Positions 11,587 through 20,760 of a stretch of 64,000 bases of DNA are shown in pieces (position 1 is the stretch's first letter; each line of letters opens with the position of its first letter). The notes beneath the pieces were generated by a model. That model was not told the DNA's origin and searched no databases. It was given only the letters and a program-made list of their open reading frames with translations. The stretch covers positions 1,612,001-1,676,000 of the forward strand of contig JAGPYM010000001.1 of the NCBI GenBank assembly GCA_020736575.1, read 5' to 3'. The position numbers were made by a program, and so were the translations under genes. Origin of the DNA: Thelonectria olida. Lineage: Eukaryota > Ascomycota > Sordariomycetes > Hypocreales > Nectriaceae.

Positions 11587-11891
11587 TGTGCTGTGCTTCT
11601 CTGGGGAGTTGGGGAGCGAGCACGTTGTGGGTTTTTGTAGTCGTTGTCGCGAACTGCAATGACGCGCCGCGGGGGGGGAGTTCAAGATGGCAGAGTTGGT
11701 GGTGGAGGGTTGGAGGGGTGGTTGTTTGGGTTGGGCCGTTTGTGGTGATTGGTGGGGCCGCGGCAATGGAACGGGGCGTCCGGCCCCACCTTCGGAGTTG
11801 GGTACGTACTTGAGATGCATGGAGGCACTTATAAGAACTATTCCTTTCTTTTCCTTCTTTTCCTTCTTTTTGTTTCTTGTTACAAGTCCCT
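11587..11891. other. Spacer upstream of DAD3
   Basis: About 305 bp with T/C runs near 11845-11880. It must hold the DAD3 promoter and the 3' UTR of the HET-domain gene. No ORF supported. Confidence 0.5.
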
Positions 11892-13724
11892 CTAGTCTTC
11901 CGACAGTTGTCGAGCAATAATAACTTCTGACTCCTCAAGAGATCCACTCTCTTTCCCACCTTCATCTGCGTCTCCAACCCTGCCCATCTTCCTCGCCACC
12001 TCTTCGAAGATCCTCTCTGGCCGTATTACAATCATCGGACATCCAGTCGGGACCCAGTGCATCTTTGTATCCCACTCTGGAAATTGAATCTCAACGTATG
12101 GTTTCTGTGCTAGCTTTTGTTGGCTCGCTGCCATCTCTCCCTCTCCCTCTCCTGCCCATCTCAACACCTCCTCAAACGTCTCGTTGGGAAACGGCCTTCT
12201 CTCAAGAATGTGTGTAAACCATGCAGTGTCACCGTCTTCTCGACGTCGACTCCCAATCATAACGCACAGCTTACCGGACGTCTTGGGATCCGTAAACTCT
12301 AGAATCGCCGCATACGCTGACGACCCGTTGTCCACCACGCACAGCTCCATCAACCCCGGCCGCGTCCACGGACACAGCAGCCTCCTCCACGAGAGTCTCG
12401 ACTCGAGATACTTGGGAACCTGCTGATCTGGGCCGCCCTCGAACGCCAGGAACGCAATATTCGACGGCGGCCCCTCATTGCCCACTGGAGTCGCCGTCGG
12501 CGTCCACAACATGGCAAAGGCGGCCCAGCTGCTAATATCCCCCATGTCCAGACTGTCCGGGCTCGCAACATACATCTTCTGCCGAGCCGCCGGCAGCACG
12601 CCAGCCATGGACACCAGCCTGGTCGGGATGCTGGCCAGCCTCGTGTACCGGTGGCCGTTGGTGCTGTACAGGAGCAGGCCGATGCGCTTCTTGGACGACA
12701 TGGGGCTGGAGCGGCAGTTGAGCACCGCCAGCATCAGGCCCGGCGTCACCGTCTTCAGCACCGGCAGCGTGATTCGCAGGCCGCTGTTGGTGAGCGCGTA
12801 GTGGCTGCGCTCCGTGTGGTCCCACGCCTGTATGATCCGGGACTGCGAGCGGAAGCACTGCGGCGACGGGGCGAGGATGGGATAGCTGGCCAGGCCAGAG
12901 GCTGCCGTCTCGGTGTCCACGTCGTCCATGTGCCATGAGAAGATCGAGTGGTCGTACGACTCCTTGATGATCTCGGCCTGGAGTCTCCAGAACGCCTTGG
13001 GCCCTTCGCCATATAAGAGCGGCATGTTGATGTTGAACAGGCCCATGAGGCAGTACGCCATGTCTTCGACTCGCGTCGTTTGCCGCCCGGCCGCCCACGA
13101 CATTCTCTGCGCAATGCTCGATATGCTCAGTTTGAGTTCCTTCATCAAGAACCGCTCAGGGATTCCCGTGGCCGTAGCAATATCGCCGACCAGCCAGGGC
13201 ACGTTCCCGAGCAACTTCCAGTCCTTGGACAGAAACAAGACGTGTTGTGGCGCCAGCAGCTCCTGCAACGTCCAGCCTCTGGTGAACCACCTGCTCTCAC
13301 GAAACTGCCGCCGCAGCTCGTCCGACAGCGTCGCAGGCCCAGCGGTGCCCCTGATCATGTCCATGGGACTGGCCTCGATGGGTATCTCGGGAGCGTCGAC
13401 ATCGGCCAGATGAACCAGACAGACGCGCGAGTTCGCATACCAACGGAACATGGAGTTGATGGCCTCTGACAGATCTGCGCTGCTGCGTTTGTCGATGCAG
13501 ACCGTGTCGACCCAAACGTACTTGAGGCTGTCCATCTTGGAAGCGAAGTCGCAAGAGCCCAGGATCTTTGCGTAGCCCTTCATCAGAGCAGCCCTTTCTG
13601 GCAGGTTCCAGTCGTCGAAGGAAACCTCTTGCTCGGCCCAAGTGTGCGAGAGGATGGCGTATTCGGGGATGGCGTCGCCAAAGACCTCGTGCATCTGGAG
13701 CGTGTCGACATTGATGAGCCGCAT
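11892..13724 (-). CDS. HET-domain (heterokaryon incompatibility-type) protein, 610 aa
   Basis: One uninterrupted ORF from ATG 13724. The N-terminal ~270 residues carry the classical HET motifs in order: YAILSHTWAEQEVSFDDW, then LKYVWVDTVCIDKRSSADLS with EAINSMFRWY, then FTRGWTLQELLAP, and finally the conserved MSWAAGRQTTRVEDMAYCLM / LYGEGPKAFWRLQ block. The C-terminal 330 residues are variable and carry no STAND NTPase or WD repeats that I can see, so this is a short HET protein. HET domains trigger non-self recognition cell death in some fungi, but most family members have unknown partners. No intron is present. It sits between housekeeping genes with no visible mobile element. Confidence 0.9.
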   Translation of the reverse strand: MRLINVDTLQMHEVFGDAIPEYAILSHTWAEQEVSFDDWNLPERAALMKGYAKILGSCDFASKMDSLKYVWVDTVCIDKRSSADLSEAINSMFRWYANSRVCLVHLADVDAPEIPIEASPMDMIRGTAGPATLSDELRRQFRESRWFTRGWTLQELLAPQHVLFLSKDWKLLGNVPWLVGDIATATGIPERFLMKELKLSISSIAQRMSWAAGRQTTRVEDMAYCLMGLFNINMPLLYGEGPKAFWRLQAEIIKESYDHSIFSWHMDDVDTETAASGLASYPILAPSPQCFRSQSRIIQAWDHTERSHYALTNSGLRITLPVLKTVTPGLMLAVLNCRSSPMSSKKRIGLLLYSTNGHRYTRLASIPTRLVSMAGVLPAARQKMYVASPDSLDMGDISSWAAFAMLWTPTATPVGNEGPPSNIAFLAFEGGPDQQVPKYLESRLSWRRLLCPWTRPGLMELCVVDNGSSAYAAILEFTDPKTSGKLCVMIGSRRREDGDTAWFTHILERRPFPNETFEEVLRWAGEGEGEMAASQQKLAQKPYVEIQFPEWDTKMHWVPTGCPMIVIRPERIFEEVARKMGRVGDADEGGKESGSLEESEVIIARQLSED

Positions 13725-14199
13725 GATGAAGGAGTCAATGATGTTTACTAAGTGAAAACAGAGCAGAGCAGAATAGTTGAATGAGCGAGATACAACTAAT
13801 TCACCTCACCGCCCCAAATCCATCGTCAAGTTAGCTTACACCAGACATGTATATCTCCACAATAAGGCAACAGCATTAATTGCTGTTCGTCGTCACATAT
13901 CTTGATCAGCAGGTAATAGTGAAACGCTCATTTTGTAACAAAGGTATAGAAGAAAATACATAATAATGATTGGATCCAGACAGGCAGAAGGCTCCGCCAA
14001 GGAGAGAATGAGGCAGAACAAAGCCAAACAAGAATTCCATTTCCCCCCTTTCCTCCGTCAACGGCCAAAGAAACACCGAATCCAGACTCTCACCAAGTCA
14101 GTCATAAAAGCATACCCCATTCGTCGAAAAGACGCCCAATCACCTTTTCCCCTCGCTTAAAATAAAGACCCAAAGTCGTCCGTCTATTGCCGTTCCCTT
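13725..14199. other. Spacer between the coiled-coil and HET genes
   Basis: About 475 bp, containing the HET promoter and the 3' UTR of the large coiled-coil gene. No coding or structural signal recognised. Confidence 0.5.
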
Positions 14200-17100
14200 C
14201 TACTGTCCATAAACCACCAGCTCATTCCCTTCAGCGCCGGCATCTGTGCCCACCGCGCTCTCCGTCCATTCGCTTCCCGTCTCGCTGTACTCGCTGTATC
14301 CGCTCTCCGACTCCGTGTACATGTCGGTGCTGTTGGTCACGACAGTGCCTCTGCTGGACCTGCGCAGAGTCTCCGTGTCGCTGTCTCGACCATCACCATC
14401 CACCGCAGAGTCGACGACCGTGGTGTTGTCCCCAGGCAGGTCTGCTCCGGGCAGAATGAGCCGAGTCTCCGGCTCGTCCAGCTCCTCAACCGTCTCGCCA
14501 ACCGTCACGTTCTCCTTGTCGTGCCCACCAAAGTCCTTGTCAAGGTCAAAGCCCAAGCTCCTCTTGCGGTACGCCTTGCCCCTGCCAGCGGGAGTCCTAA
14601 CGCTCTGACTTCTCTTGAAGCCAGCCGTGGCCACGTTGTTGTTGATCTGGCCGAGCGACACAATTCTTCGAGTGGCCCCAGCCTGCTGGCCAGGCGTGGC
14701 AAGGCTGCGGCGGTTGGCCAAAGCCATCGTCACCATGGGCTTCTTGGGCGTCGTGGTGGTCTCGCCATCGTTGGCAGGCTTCTTGACGCGCTTGCGGCTC
14801 ATGGCATCACCACCCTTGTTGGCCTTGGACATGAGGAGCACACGAGAGTGGTCCATGACACCCTCGAGGATACGACGCTCCAGACTCTCAGCGCGACCTT
14901 CCATCTCATACAGCTCTTCCTTTCGCAGACGCATAGCTGTTGACAGCGAAGAAACATCGGCCGTCAGTCTCGTCTTTTGCCGGATGAGGCTCTCCTGCTC
15001 AGTTCGTAGGCCCAAGATGCTCTTTCGAAGCCGCTCTTCCTCGTCCCGGAGGCTGAGGATGGACATCTCGACATGCTCCTTCTCGGCCACCTTTCGCTCA
15101 GTGTTGACAATGATGTCCTGGAGCGTCTTCTCTCGGTCTTCGTGGTCATCTGCGATTCGTTGGGTCTGGGAGGACAAGAAGGCAGAAATCTCAGCAGCAG
15201 TCTTGACCACTGAGGCGTGGACCTGATCGAGAGTGCCGAGACGGGAGAAGGCCTGATCAGTGCTGGTCTTGTGTTCCGCAAGCTTGTCGAGCTTCTCATG
15301 AACAGGGGCGTCGTCGTACTTCTGCTCAACGAGTCGATCCAATCGCTCACGGACCTCGGCATCGTCGTACTTCTGAGCTACGATCGAGTCCGCGATGGAG
15401 TCAAGCTTCTCCCGAACTTCGGCGTCCTCGTACTTGTCGGCAATGATCAAGTCAAGTTTCTCACGAATCGTCGTGTCATCGTACTTATCGCCATGGATCA
15501 ATTCGAGTTTCTCGCGGACTGCAGTATCGTCGTACTTTTGAGACACAATCAAGTCCAACTTCTCACGAACCTCGGCATCATCATATTTCTGTTCGATGAT
15601 CTGGCCCAGCTTCTCATGGACTTGGCTGTCGTCATACTTTTGCTCGATAAGCTGGTTGAGCTTGTCGCGAACCTCAGCATCGTCGTACTTCTGCTCAATG
15701 AGCCGGTCCAGTCGCTCACGGACCTCGGCGTCATCATACTTGTGCTCCATGATGACGGCGAGCGTTTCGCGAATCTCCGTGTCGTCGTACTTTTGCTCGA
15801 CAAGCTTGTTGAGCTTCTCGTGAACCTCTGTGTTGTCGTACTTGTCTGGGGGAAGTAGCATCTTCATCTCCTCTGAAGGCTGAACTTCGACAATCTTCTC
15901 TTGGATCTCCGTGGAGGATGATTTGGAGTGCTCAAAGTGCTCTCCCACGAGGAGGAGGATGTCCTTGACTGCTTCTAAGATCTTGGGTTGGAAGTCAGTG
16001 ACTTCTCCCTTGAGACCCTCAAGGCCATCCAGGGCCTGAGTAAGTTGATCGCGAGTTTGCTGGTGCTCGGCCTTGTCTTCCGTGTGATTCTCATCAGACT
16101 TTACTACGAGATCCTCCACCTGGGTGAAGACAGTCATAGAGGCCTCCTCCATCTTCTCGAGAGAATCCGTGACAGTGGACCCAAGAGTATCAACGAGGAG
16201 CTTGAGCTCATCAGTGACAGCCTTGGTGCCCACTACGGCAGCCTCGGTGGCAACGTCCCGAGCCTCGCTGACCTTGTTCCTGTCGTCAAGCATGGTTTGC
16301 AAGTCGTCATACTTCGCAATCACCTCGCCAATCTTGTCGTCAATCTTGCTGCCGAGCGTGGCAGTGGCCTCCTCAAATTTGGCCGATGCCTCTTCCAGCT
16401 TCTCGTTAGACTCGACCTTGACACCAGACAAGACAGCCTTGGAGTCCTCGAACTCGGACTTCATGGTCTCGAACATCTCCTTGAGGTCCGAGCCAATCGT
16501 CTCATTCATGTCAATCTTGGCGCCCATGGACTCGAGAAGCTTGCTCAGAGACTCAACACCAGTAGAGCCGTCGTCGAGTTTGGACTTGATGGTTTCCTGG
16601 AACTCCTCGAGGAACGACTTGACTTCGGTAACTCGCTCGCCGACACCCGTCATTTCCTCGTCACGGACGGCAACAGCCTTGGTCGTTGACTCCATCGAGT
16701 TTTCCAGCTTCTCCTCGAAGTCCTTGACAATAGTCTGGAGGCCAGTGATGTCCTCCTTGTTTGCGAAGATGGCAAAGTCAGTGCTGGTAACACCCTCAAG
16801 TGCGTTCTTCAATTCAAGCACAGCGGCTTCAACAGTCTCGACGTCAGTCTTGCAGACCTTCTCGGGATTCTCGAACTCCTTGACGGCGCTTTCCTTCAGC
16901 TCGTCAAGTCCAGCCGTAATCTGAGTAACGAGAGACTCAAGGTTAGAGATCTCCTCCTTGCGGGGGACAGCGTCCAGCTGAGCGGTGAAGGTGCTCATGG
17001 ACTCGCGAGTCTCCAGAAGTAGTGTCTCAATAGCATCAACATGCTCTTTGCGGACGGCCGACTCGCCATCGATCAGGTCATCGAGGCGGCCCTTGGTGTT

Positions 17101-20100
17101 CCGCAAGATGGTCTCAATGGCTTGAACATCGTCCTTGGAAGCAGCATCCTCAGGGTTACCAATGATGGTGGAACCCTCCTTGGGGACAGCGCGAGCAGCA
17201 GTGACAGGCTCTCGGGAGCTAAGCTCGTCAACGGCATCCTGAACGTTGCGGATCATCTCCTCCATGCGACCAAGGTCGTCCTTCTGGATGCTCTCCTTCT
17301 CGGGCTCCATAGTATCGACCTTGAGACGAAGCTCAGTGATCAGGATCTCAAGATTCTTAATATCATCATGTCGCAGCATATCGACAGGTGCGGCGGGTTC
17401 GACGGATTCGACGGGTTCGACAGATTTTTCAGCATCAGGTTCAGCAGTGGTGACAGCCAAAAGAGCGCGCTCATTGTTGCTGTCTCGGAGCGTCTCAATG
17501 TCAGAGCGCACTGACTCAAGTCCTGACTTGAGAGCATCCAGAATCCTCTCGTCAGAGTATTCGGGGGTAGAGTCAACGGCGGCGACCGCTCGCTCCGTGT
17601 TGCTTTCTCGAAGTGCCTCGATATCTGAACGAACAGATTCCAGGCCAGTCTTGAGAGCGTCGAGGATCTCGTCGTTGGCCGTCTCGCCGGCGACGGGAGC
17701 AACGGCCTTCTCATTGTTGGTCTCTCGGAGAGATTCGATGTCAGAGCGAACAGCATCGAGGCCATCCTTGAGCACTTCAAGAATCTCATTGTTATCGTTG
17801 GTAGGGTCCACGGTAGCGATCGCCTTTTCGGCAGTGCTCTCTCGGAGCGAGTCGATGTCGGAGCGAACAGCGTCAAGTCCGGCTCTTAGAACCTCAAGAA
17901 CTTCACTGCTGGTGGTCTCAGGGGGCGTGTCTAAAGTCGCAAGTGCCTTGTCGTTGCCCTCGCGGATCGTCTCCATGTCGGACCGCACAGAATCGAGGCC
18001 GGTCTTGAGAGCGTCGAGAATCTCGTCATTTGCCGTCAGATCAGTGGGCTTGTTTTGGACTCGATCCATTCCAATACGAATATCATTGAGGCCGTCATTG
18101 AGAGCATCGAGAATCTCACTGGTCTCGGCGCGGGGTCGGAGGATCTCTTGTCGCAAGTTGTTGAATCCGGTGTTGAGGGCCTCAAGAACCTCCTGGTTGT
18201 TGTTGGTTGGGGCTGGAGGTGGAGGAGCAGGGACCATGGAGTTGTTGACAACCTCGCGCAGACCTTCAAGCTCGCTCTGAAGATGTCCACGAGCATCTTC
18301 GTGGCTCTTGATAACCATTCCAGCCATCTCATCCTTGAAGTCCTCCAGGGACTTGATGAGGTCGTCTAGGAACTCCTCTTGAGCGTTCACTCCGCTGGCA
18401 CGATCAACGTAGCTCTCAATTGCCTGGCGAAGAGCCTCAAGACCGTCCTTCGTAGCGTCAAGAACCTGCTCAGTGTCGCGACCATTTGCCGCAACGTTGT
18501 TCTTTGCTTCTTCCGAGACTGCCTTGAACTCGTGTCGAAGAAGGTCGGTGATCTCTTTGAGGCGTTCGGTAACCTCATCATTGTTCACTGAGGCCGGGGG
18601 CAGAGCGCGGCTTGAGGTAAGGTCGAGTTCGTGGAGGCCTTCTCGAACGGCGTGGACCACATCTTCATGCGTAATCTCAGGAACTCCGACAGCAGAGGCG
18701 GCCACTGGAAACTCGAATTCTTCCAAACAATCCCGGACTGCCTCAATAATCTCGTCTCGGGACATCGACGCAGGAGTCTCAACTTGAGGCGGGACAAAGT
18801 GTCGAAGGCCTTCGACAACAGCGGTGAACACTTCATCTCTCGTTGCAGCAGGAGGGAGATCGTTCCTGGGTGCATACTCCTGGAGGCCTTGCTTGAGGCA
18901 ATCCAAGACTTCGTCACGCTCCAAACCAAGCTGCTGAACCTCAATCTCGGGCTTGTAGTTCTCCCAGGCATCCTTGACGGCTTCGACGACGTCCTCTCGG
19001 CTAAGGTCAGGCACCTTGCTGTGAGTGGCCTCGTTATCTTGGAGGGCAGCTCGTAGGGCGTTGTAAATCTCTTGATAGTCGACAACAGACTTCTGAGTAT
19101 TGGTGGAGGCAGCTGACGCACGTCTGTGTTCCCTAAGGACGTGGTTGAGCTGGTCTTTCATCTGCTCAAGCCCCTCGTCAATGACGCGGGCCACTTCATC
19201 CTTGCTCGGGCTGTCGTGGTCATCAACAGGCCTGCGGGAAGCTGCCTGCTCAAGTCTACGGCCAATTTCCCGTCCCATGCCAAGAACTTCACCACGAAGC
19301 TCGCGGACAAGAGCCTTCACCTCGGCTGTGAGGCCACCTCCCTGGGCAACGCTGTCTTTGACGGAGCGAATGATGTTGATGAGATCGTCGTTGAGGAGAC
19401 CAGCACCTCGACCGGAAGAAGGCTCCGAGTTACGCCGAGACTCGTTCTTCATAAGGTGCTCGACTCGTTGTAGGACAGGACCACTCCGAGGACGGTCAGG
19501 AGCCTCCAACTGGTGAGATTCGCTGTCGAAGCTGTGGTGACGAGGCATAGGGCTCTCGTTCAAAACGACGGCCTGCTCAGATTGACTTCTAACTTGATCA
19601 ACAAGCTCGTCAACCTTGGCGGCTGTGGCCATCCCGGAGAGTTTGTGGGACACTTCAATGAGTCGGTTGAGTAGATTCTCCTGACCCTCTCTAGTACCCA
19701 TCTCGCGGATAATTCTTTCAAGCATGGCAACAGAAGCGGGGGCTTCAGATCCAGCAAGCGATGGAGTACTAATCGAAGCTCGCTCGATGACGTCTGAGAA
19801 AGCCTTGGGGGAGGAAACTCTAGGAAGTTGGAAAGTGCCTCGAGCGGTATTAGGGGAGATGTTGTGTGGCTTGCTGTCGAGGTAATAACCACCAAAGGGA
19901 TCCCGGACAGATACTTTGTCAGAGCCGTTGGTAGAACCATTAGTAGTGATGAGTTCTCGCAAGCTCTTTCGAATATCCTCGTCTCGGGTGCTAGTAGCCT
20001 CTCTCAAGCTAAGCAAGTCGGTGGCATTGTCTCGACTTCTTCGACTGAGCTGCGTCATCTCCTTCTGTAGAGATGTAGCAATGTTTGTTAGGCTAAGGAT

Positions 20101-20760
20101 TTGGTTCGACAGCTGGTCAAGGTTTTGGGGGTGCCTGACCAGGGCTGACGAGGTTCCATTTGTGGTAGGGTTTCCATTCGTAATGTTGGAAAGGGGAGCT
20201 TCAGGCTCCTTTGGTGTGGGCGTGCTTAGGGGTGTGTTGTTTTGTGTGCCCATGTTTTGCAGGGCCAGCATTGTTGATGACTGTGGTGGAGTGTTTTCAC
20301 TCAGGATACTCTGAGGAGGAAGTCGTCGGACAATCGGTCGTAAGATAGGAGTCAGGCTCGGTCCTGGAGTCGGCGTGCCGGTGGAGGATTCTCTGTCAGT
20401 AGACCTATCATCCCTTTCCCTCTGTCGGACGGGAGTCTCTGGACGGGTATATTTTTCGGGTGATCTCGTGGGCGACACGCTGCCGCTGTTGGCACTGCCC
20501 TCAATCATCAAGCTCCTGTCACGGACGGAGGTTGGTTGCAGAGACTGCATGCGGCGGTGCGAGTTGGGCTTCATGACCAGCGCGCTCTCCCGAGCAGCAC
20601 GCTCACTCATAGCAGCGTGCGCGGACATGATGGCACTAGAGGTTCCGGCCCTTGAGCTGAAGCTCTTGGGAGATTGTGGGTTAAGAGGCAACGGCGGCGG
20701 GCACCGGTCGGGATCAGAGCTGTCCCACCTGTTTGCAGTCAGTCGACGCAAGAAGGGCAT
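14200..20760 (-). CDS. Giant repeat-rich coiled-coil protein, 2186 aa
   Basis: A single 6.56-kb exon. I place the start at ATG 20760 (MPFLRRLTANRWDSSDPDRC). The frame stays open upstream to 21171 but reads there like UTR. Residues 1-300 are Ser/Pro-rich and disordered. From about 350 to 2000 the sequence is acidic and helical, with three repeat families: about 40-aa units with RDEV/HEDV cores (about 583-720), eight units of about 33-36 aa with an EILDALKxGLxxVRSDI core (about 848-1107), and eleven 17-aa units with a KYDDAEVREKLDxLIEQ core (about 1640-1830). A classic coiled coil follows (EERLRKSILGLRTEQE…), then a basic segment and an acidic tail. Fungal relatives are often labelled 'chromosome segregation ATPase-like', but I see no Walker motifs, so an ATPase role is unsupported. 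A scaffold or filamentous role is inferred. Confidence 0.85.
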   Translation of the reverse strand: MPFLRRLTANRWDSSDPDRCPPPLPLNPQSPKSFSSRAGTSSAIMSAHAAMSERAARESALVMKPNSHRRMQSLQPTSVRDRSLMIEGSANSGSVSPTRSPEKYTRPETPVRQRERDDRSTDRESSTGTPTPGPSLTPILRPIVRRLPPQSILSENTPPQSSTMLALQNMGTQNNTPLSTPTPKEPEAPLSNITNGNPTTNGTSSALVRHPQNLDQLSNQILSLTNIATSLQKEMTQLSRRSRDNATDLLSLREATSTRDEDIRKSLRELITTNGSTNGSDKVSVRDPFGGYYLDSKPHNISPNTARGTFQLPRVSSPKAFSDVIERASISTPSLAGSEAPASVAMLERIIREMGTREGQENLLNRLIEVSHKLSGMATAAKVDELVDQVRSQSEQAVVLNESPMPRHHSFDSESHQLEAPDRPRSGPVLQRVEHLMKNESRRNSEPSSGRGAGLLNDDLINIIRSVKDSVAQGGGLTAEVKALVRELRGEVLGMGREIGRRLEQAASRRPVDDHDSPSKDEVARVIDEGLEQMKDQLNHVLREHRRASAASTNTQKSVVDYQEIYNALRAALQDNEATHSKVPDLSREDVVEAVKDAWENYKPEIEVQQLGLERDEVLDCLKQGLQEYAPRNDLPPAATRDEVFTAVVEGLRHFVPPQVETPASMSRDEIIEAVRDCLEEFEFPVAASAVGVPEITHEDVVHAVREGLHELDLTSSRALPPASVNNDEVTERLKEITDLLRHEFKAVSEEAKNNVAANGRDTEQVLDATKDGLEALRQAIESYVDRASGVNAQEEFLDDLIKSLEDFKDEMAGMVIKSHEDARGHLQSELEGLREVVNNSMVPAPPPPAPTNNNQEVLEALNTGFNNLRQEILRPRAETSEILDALNDGLNDIRIGMDRVQNKPTDLTANDEILDALKTGLDSVRSDMETIREGNDKALATLDTPPETTSSEVLEVLRAGLDAVRSDIDSLRESTAEKAIATVDPTNDNNEILEVLKDGLDAVRSDIESLRETNNEKAVAPVAGETANDEILDALKTGLESVRSDIEALRESNTERAVAAVDSTPEYSDERILDALKSGLESVRSDIETLRDSNNERALLAVTTAEPDAEKSVEPVESVEPAAPVDMLRHDDIKNLEILITELRLKVDTMEPEKESIQKDDLGRMEEMIRNVQDAVDELSSREPVTAARAVPKEGSTIIGNPEDAASKDDVQAIETILRNTKGRLDDLIDGESAVRKEHVDAIETLLLETRESMSTFTAQLDAVPRKEEISNLESLVTQITAGLDELKESAVKEFENPEKVCKTDVETVEAAVLELKNALEGVTSTDFAIFANKEDITGLQTIVKDFEEKLENSMESTTKAVAVRDEEMTGVGERVTEVKSFLEEFQETIKSKLDDGSTGVESLSKLLESMGAKIDMNETIGSDLKEMFETMKSEFEDSKAVLSGVKVESNEKLEEASAKFEEATATLGSKIDDKIGEVIAKYDDLQTMLDDRNKVSEARDVATEAAVVGTKAVTDELKLLVDTLGSTVTDSLEKMEEASMTVFTQVEDLVVKSDENHTEDKAEHQQTRDQLTQALDGLEGLKGEVTDFQPKILEAVKDILLLVGEHFEHSKSSSTEIQEKIVEVQPSEEMKMLLPPDKYDNTEVHEKLNKLVEQKYDDTEIRETLAVIMEHKYDDAEVRERLDRLIEQKYDDAEVRDKLNQLIEQKYDDSQVHEKLGQIIEQKYDDAEVREKLDLIVSQKYDDTAVREKLELIHGDKYDDTTIREKLDLIIADKYEDAEVREKLDSIADSIVAQKYDDAEVRERLDRLVEQKYDDAPVHEKLDKLAEHKTSTDQAFSRLGTLDQVHASVVKTAAEISAFLSSQTQRIADDHEDREKTLQDIIVNTERKVAEKEHVEMSILSLRDEEERLRKSILGLRTEQESLIRQKTRLTADVSSLSTAMRLRKEELYEMEGRAESLERRILEGVMDHSRVLLMSKANKGGDAMSRKRVKKPANDGETTTTPKKPMVTMALANRRSLATPGQQAGATRRIVSLGQINNNVATAGFKRSQSVRTPAGRGKAYRKRSLGFDLDKDFGGHDKENVTVGETVEELDEPETRLILPGADLPGDNTTVVDSAVDGDGRDSDTETLRRSSRGTVVTNSTDMYTESESGYSEYSETGSEWTESAVGTDAGAEGNELVVYGQ
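15277..15849 (-). repeat. Eleven tandem 17-aa (51-nt) coding repeats
   Basis: Within the giant coiled-coil gene. Each unit reads about KYDDAEVREKLDLIVEQ. There are eleven contiguous units; the ninth has a four-residue insertion. Protein identity is stronger than DNA identity between many units, so this is an old repeat under selection. Confidence 0.9.
17440..18215 (-). repeat. Eight coding repeats of about 33-36 aa
   Basis: Within the giant coiled-coil gene. The core is EILDALKTGLESVRSDIE followed by a short ALRESN-like helix and a variable Ala/Val/Thr linker. Units differ in linker length, so this is a helical repeat rather than a recent satellite. Confidence 0.85.
18600..19010 (-). repeat. 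Third set of helical repeats (RDEV/HEDV units)
   Basis: Four diverged units in the giant coiled-coil protein. Each begins with an acidic helix start (SREDVVEAVKD, ERDEVLDCLKQGL, TRDEVFTAVVEGL, SRDEIIEAVRDCL, THEDVVHAVREGL) followed by a linker of 20-30 residues. Confidence 0.7.

Noticed and set aside
15217..15858. Antisense repeat-containing ORF opposite the 17-aa repeats, and the idea of a CRISPR-like array
   Set aside because: The 51-nt periodicity is coding repeats with diverged DNA. There are no identical repeats with unique spacers, and the host is a eukaryote.
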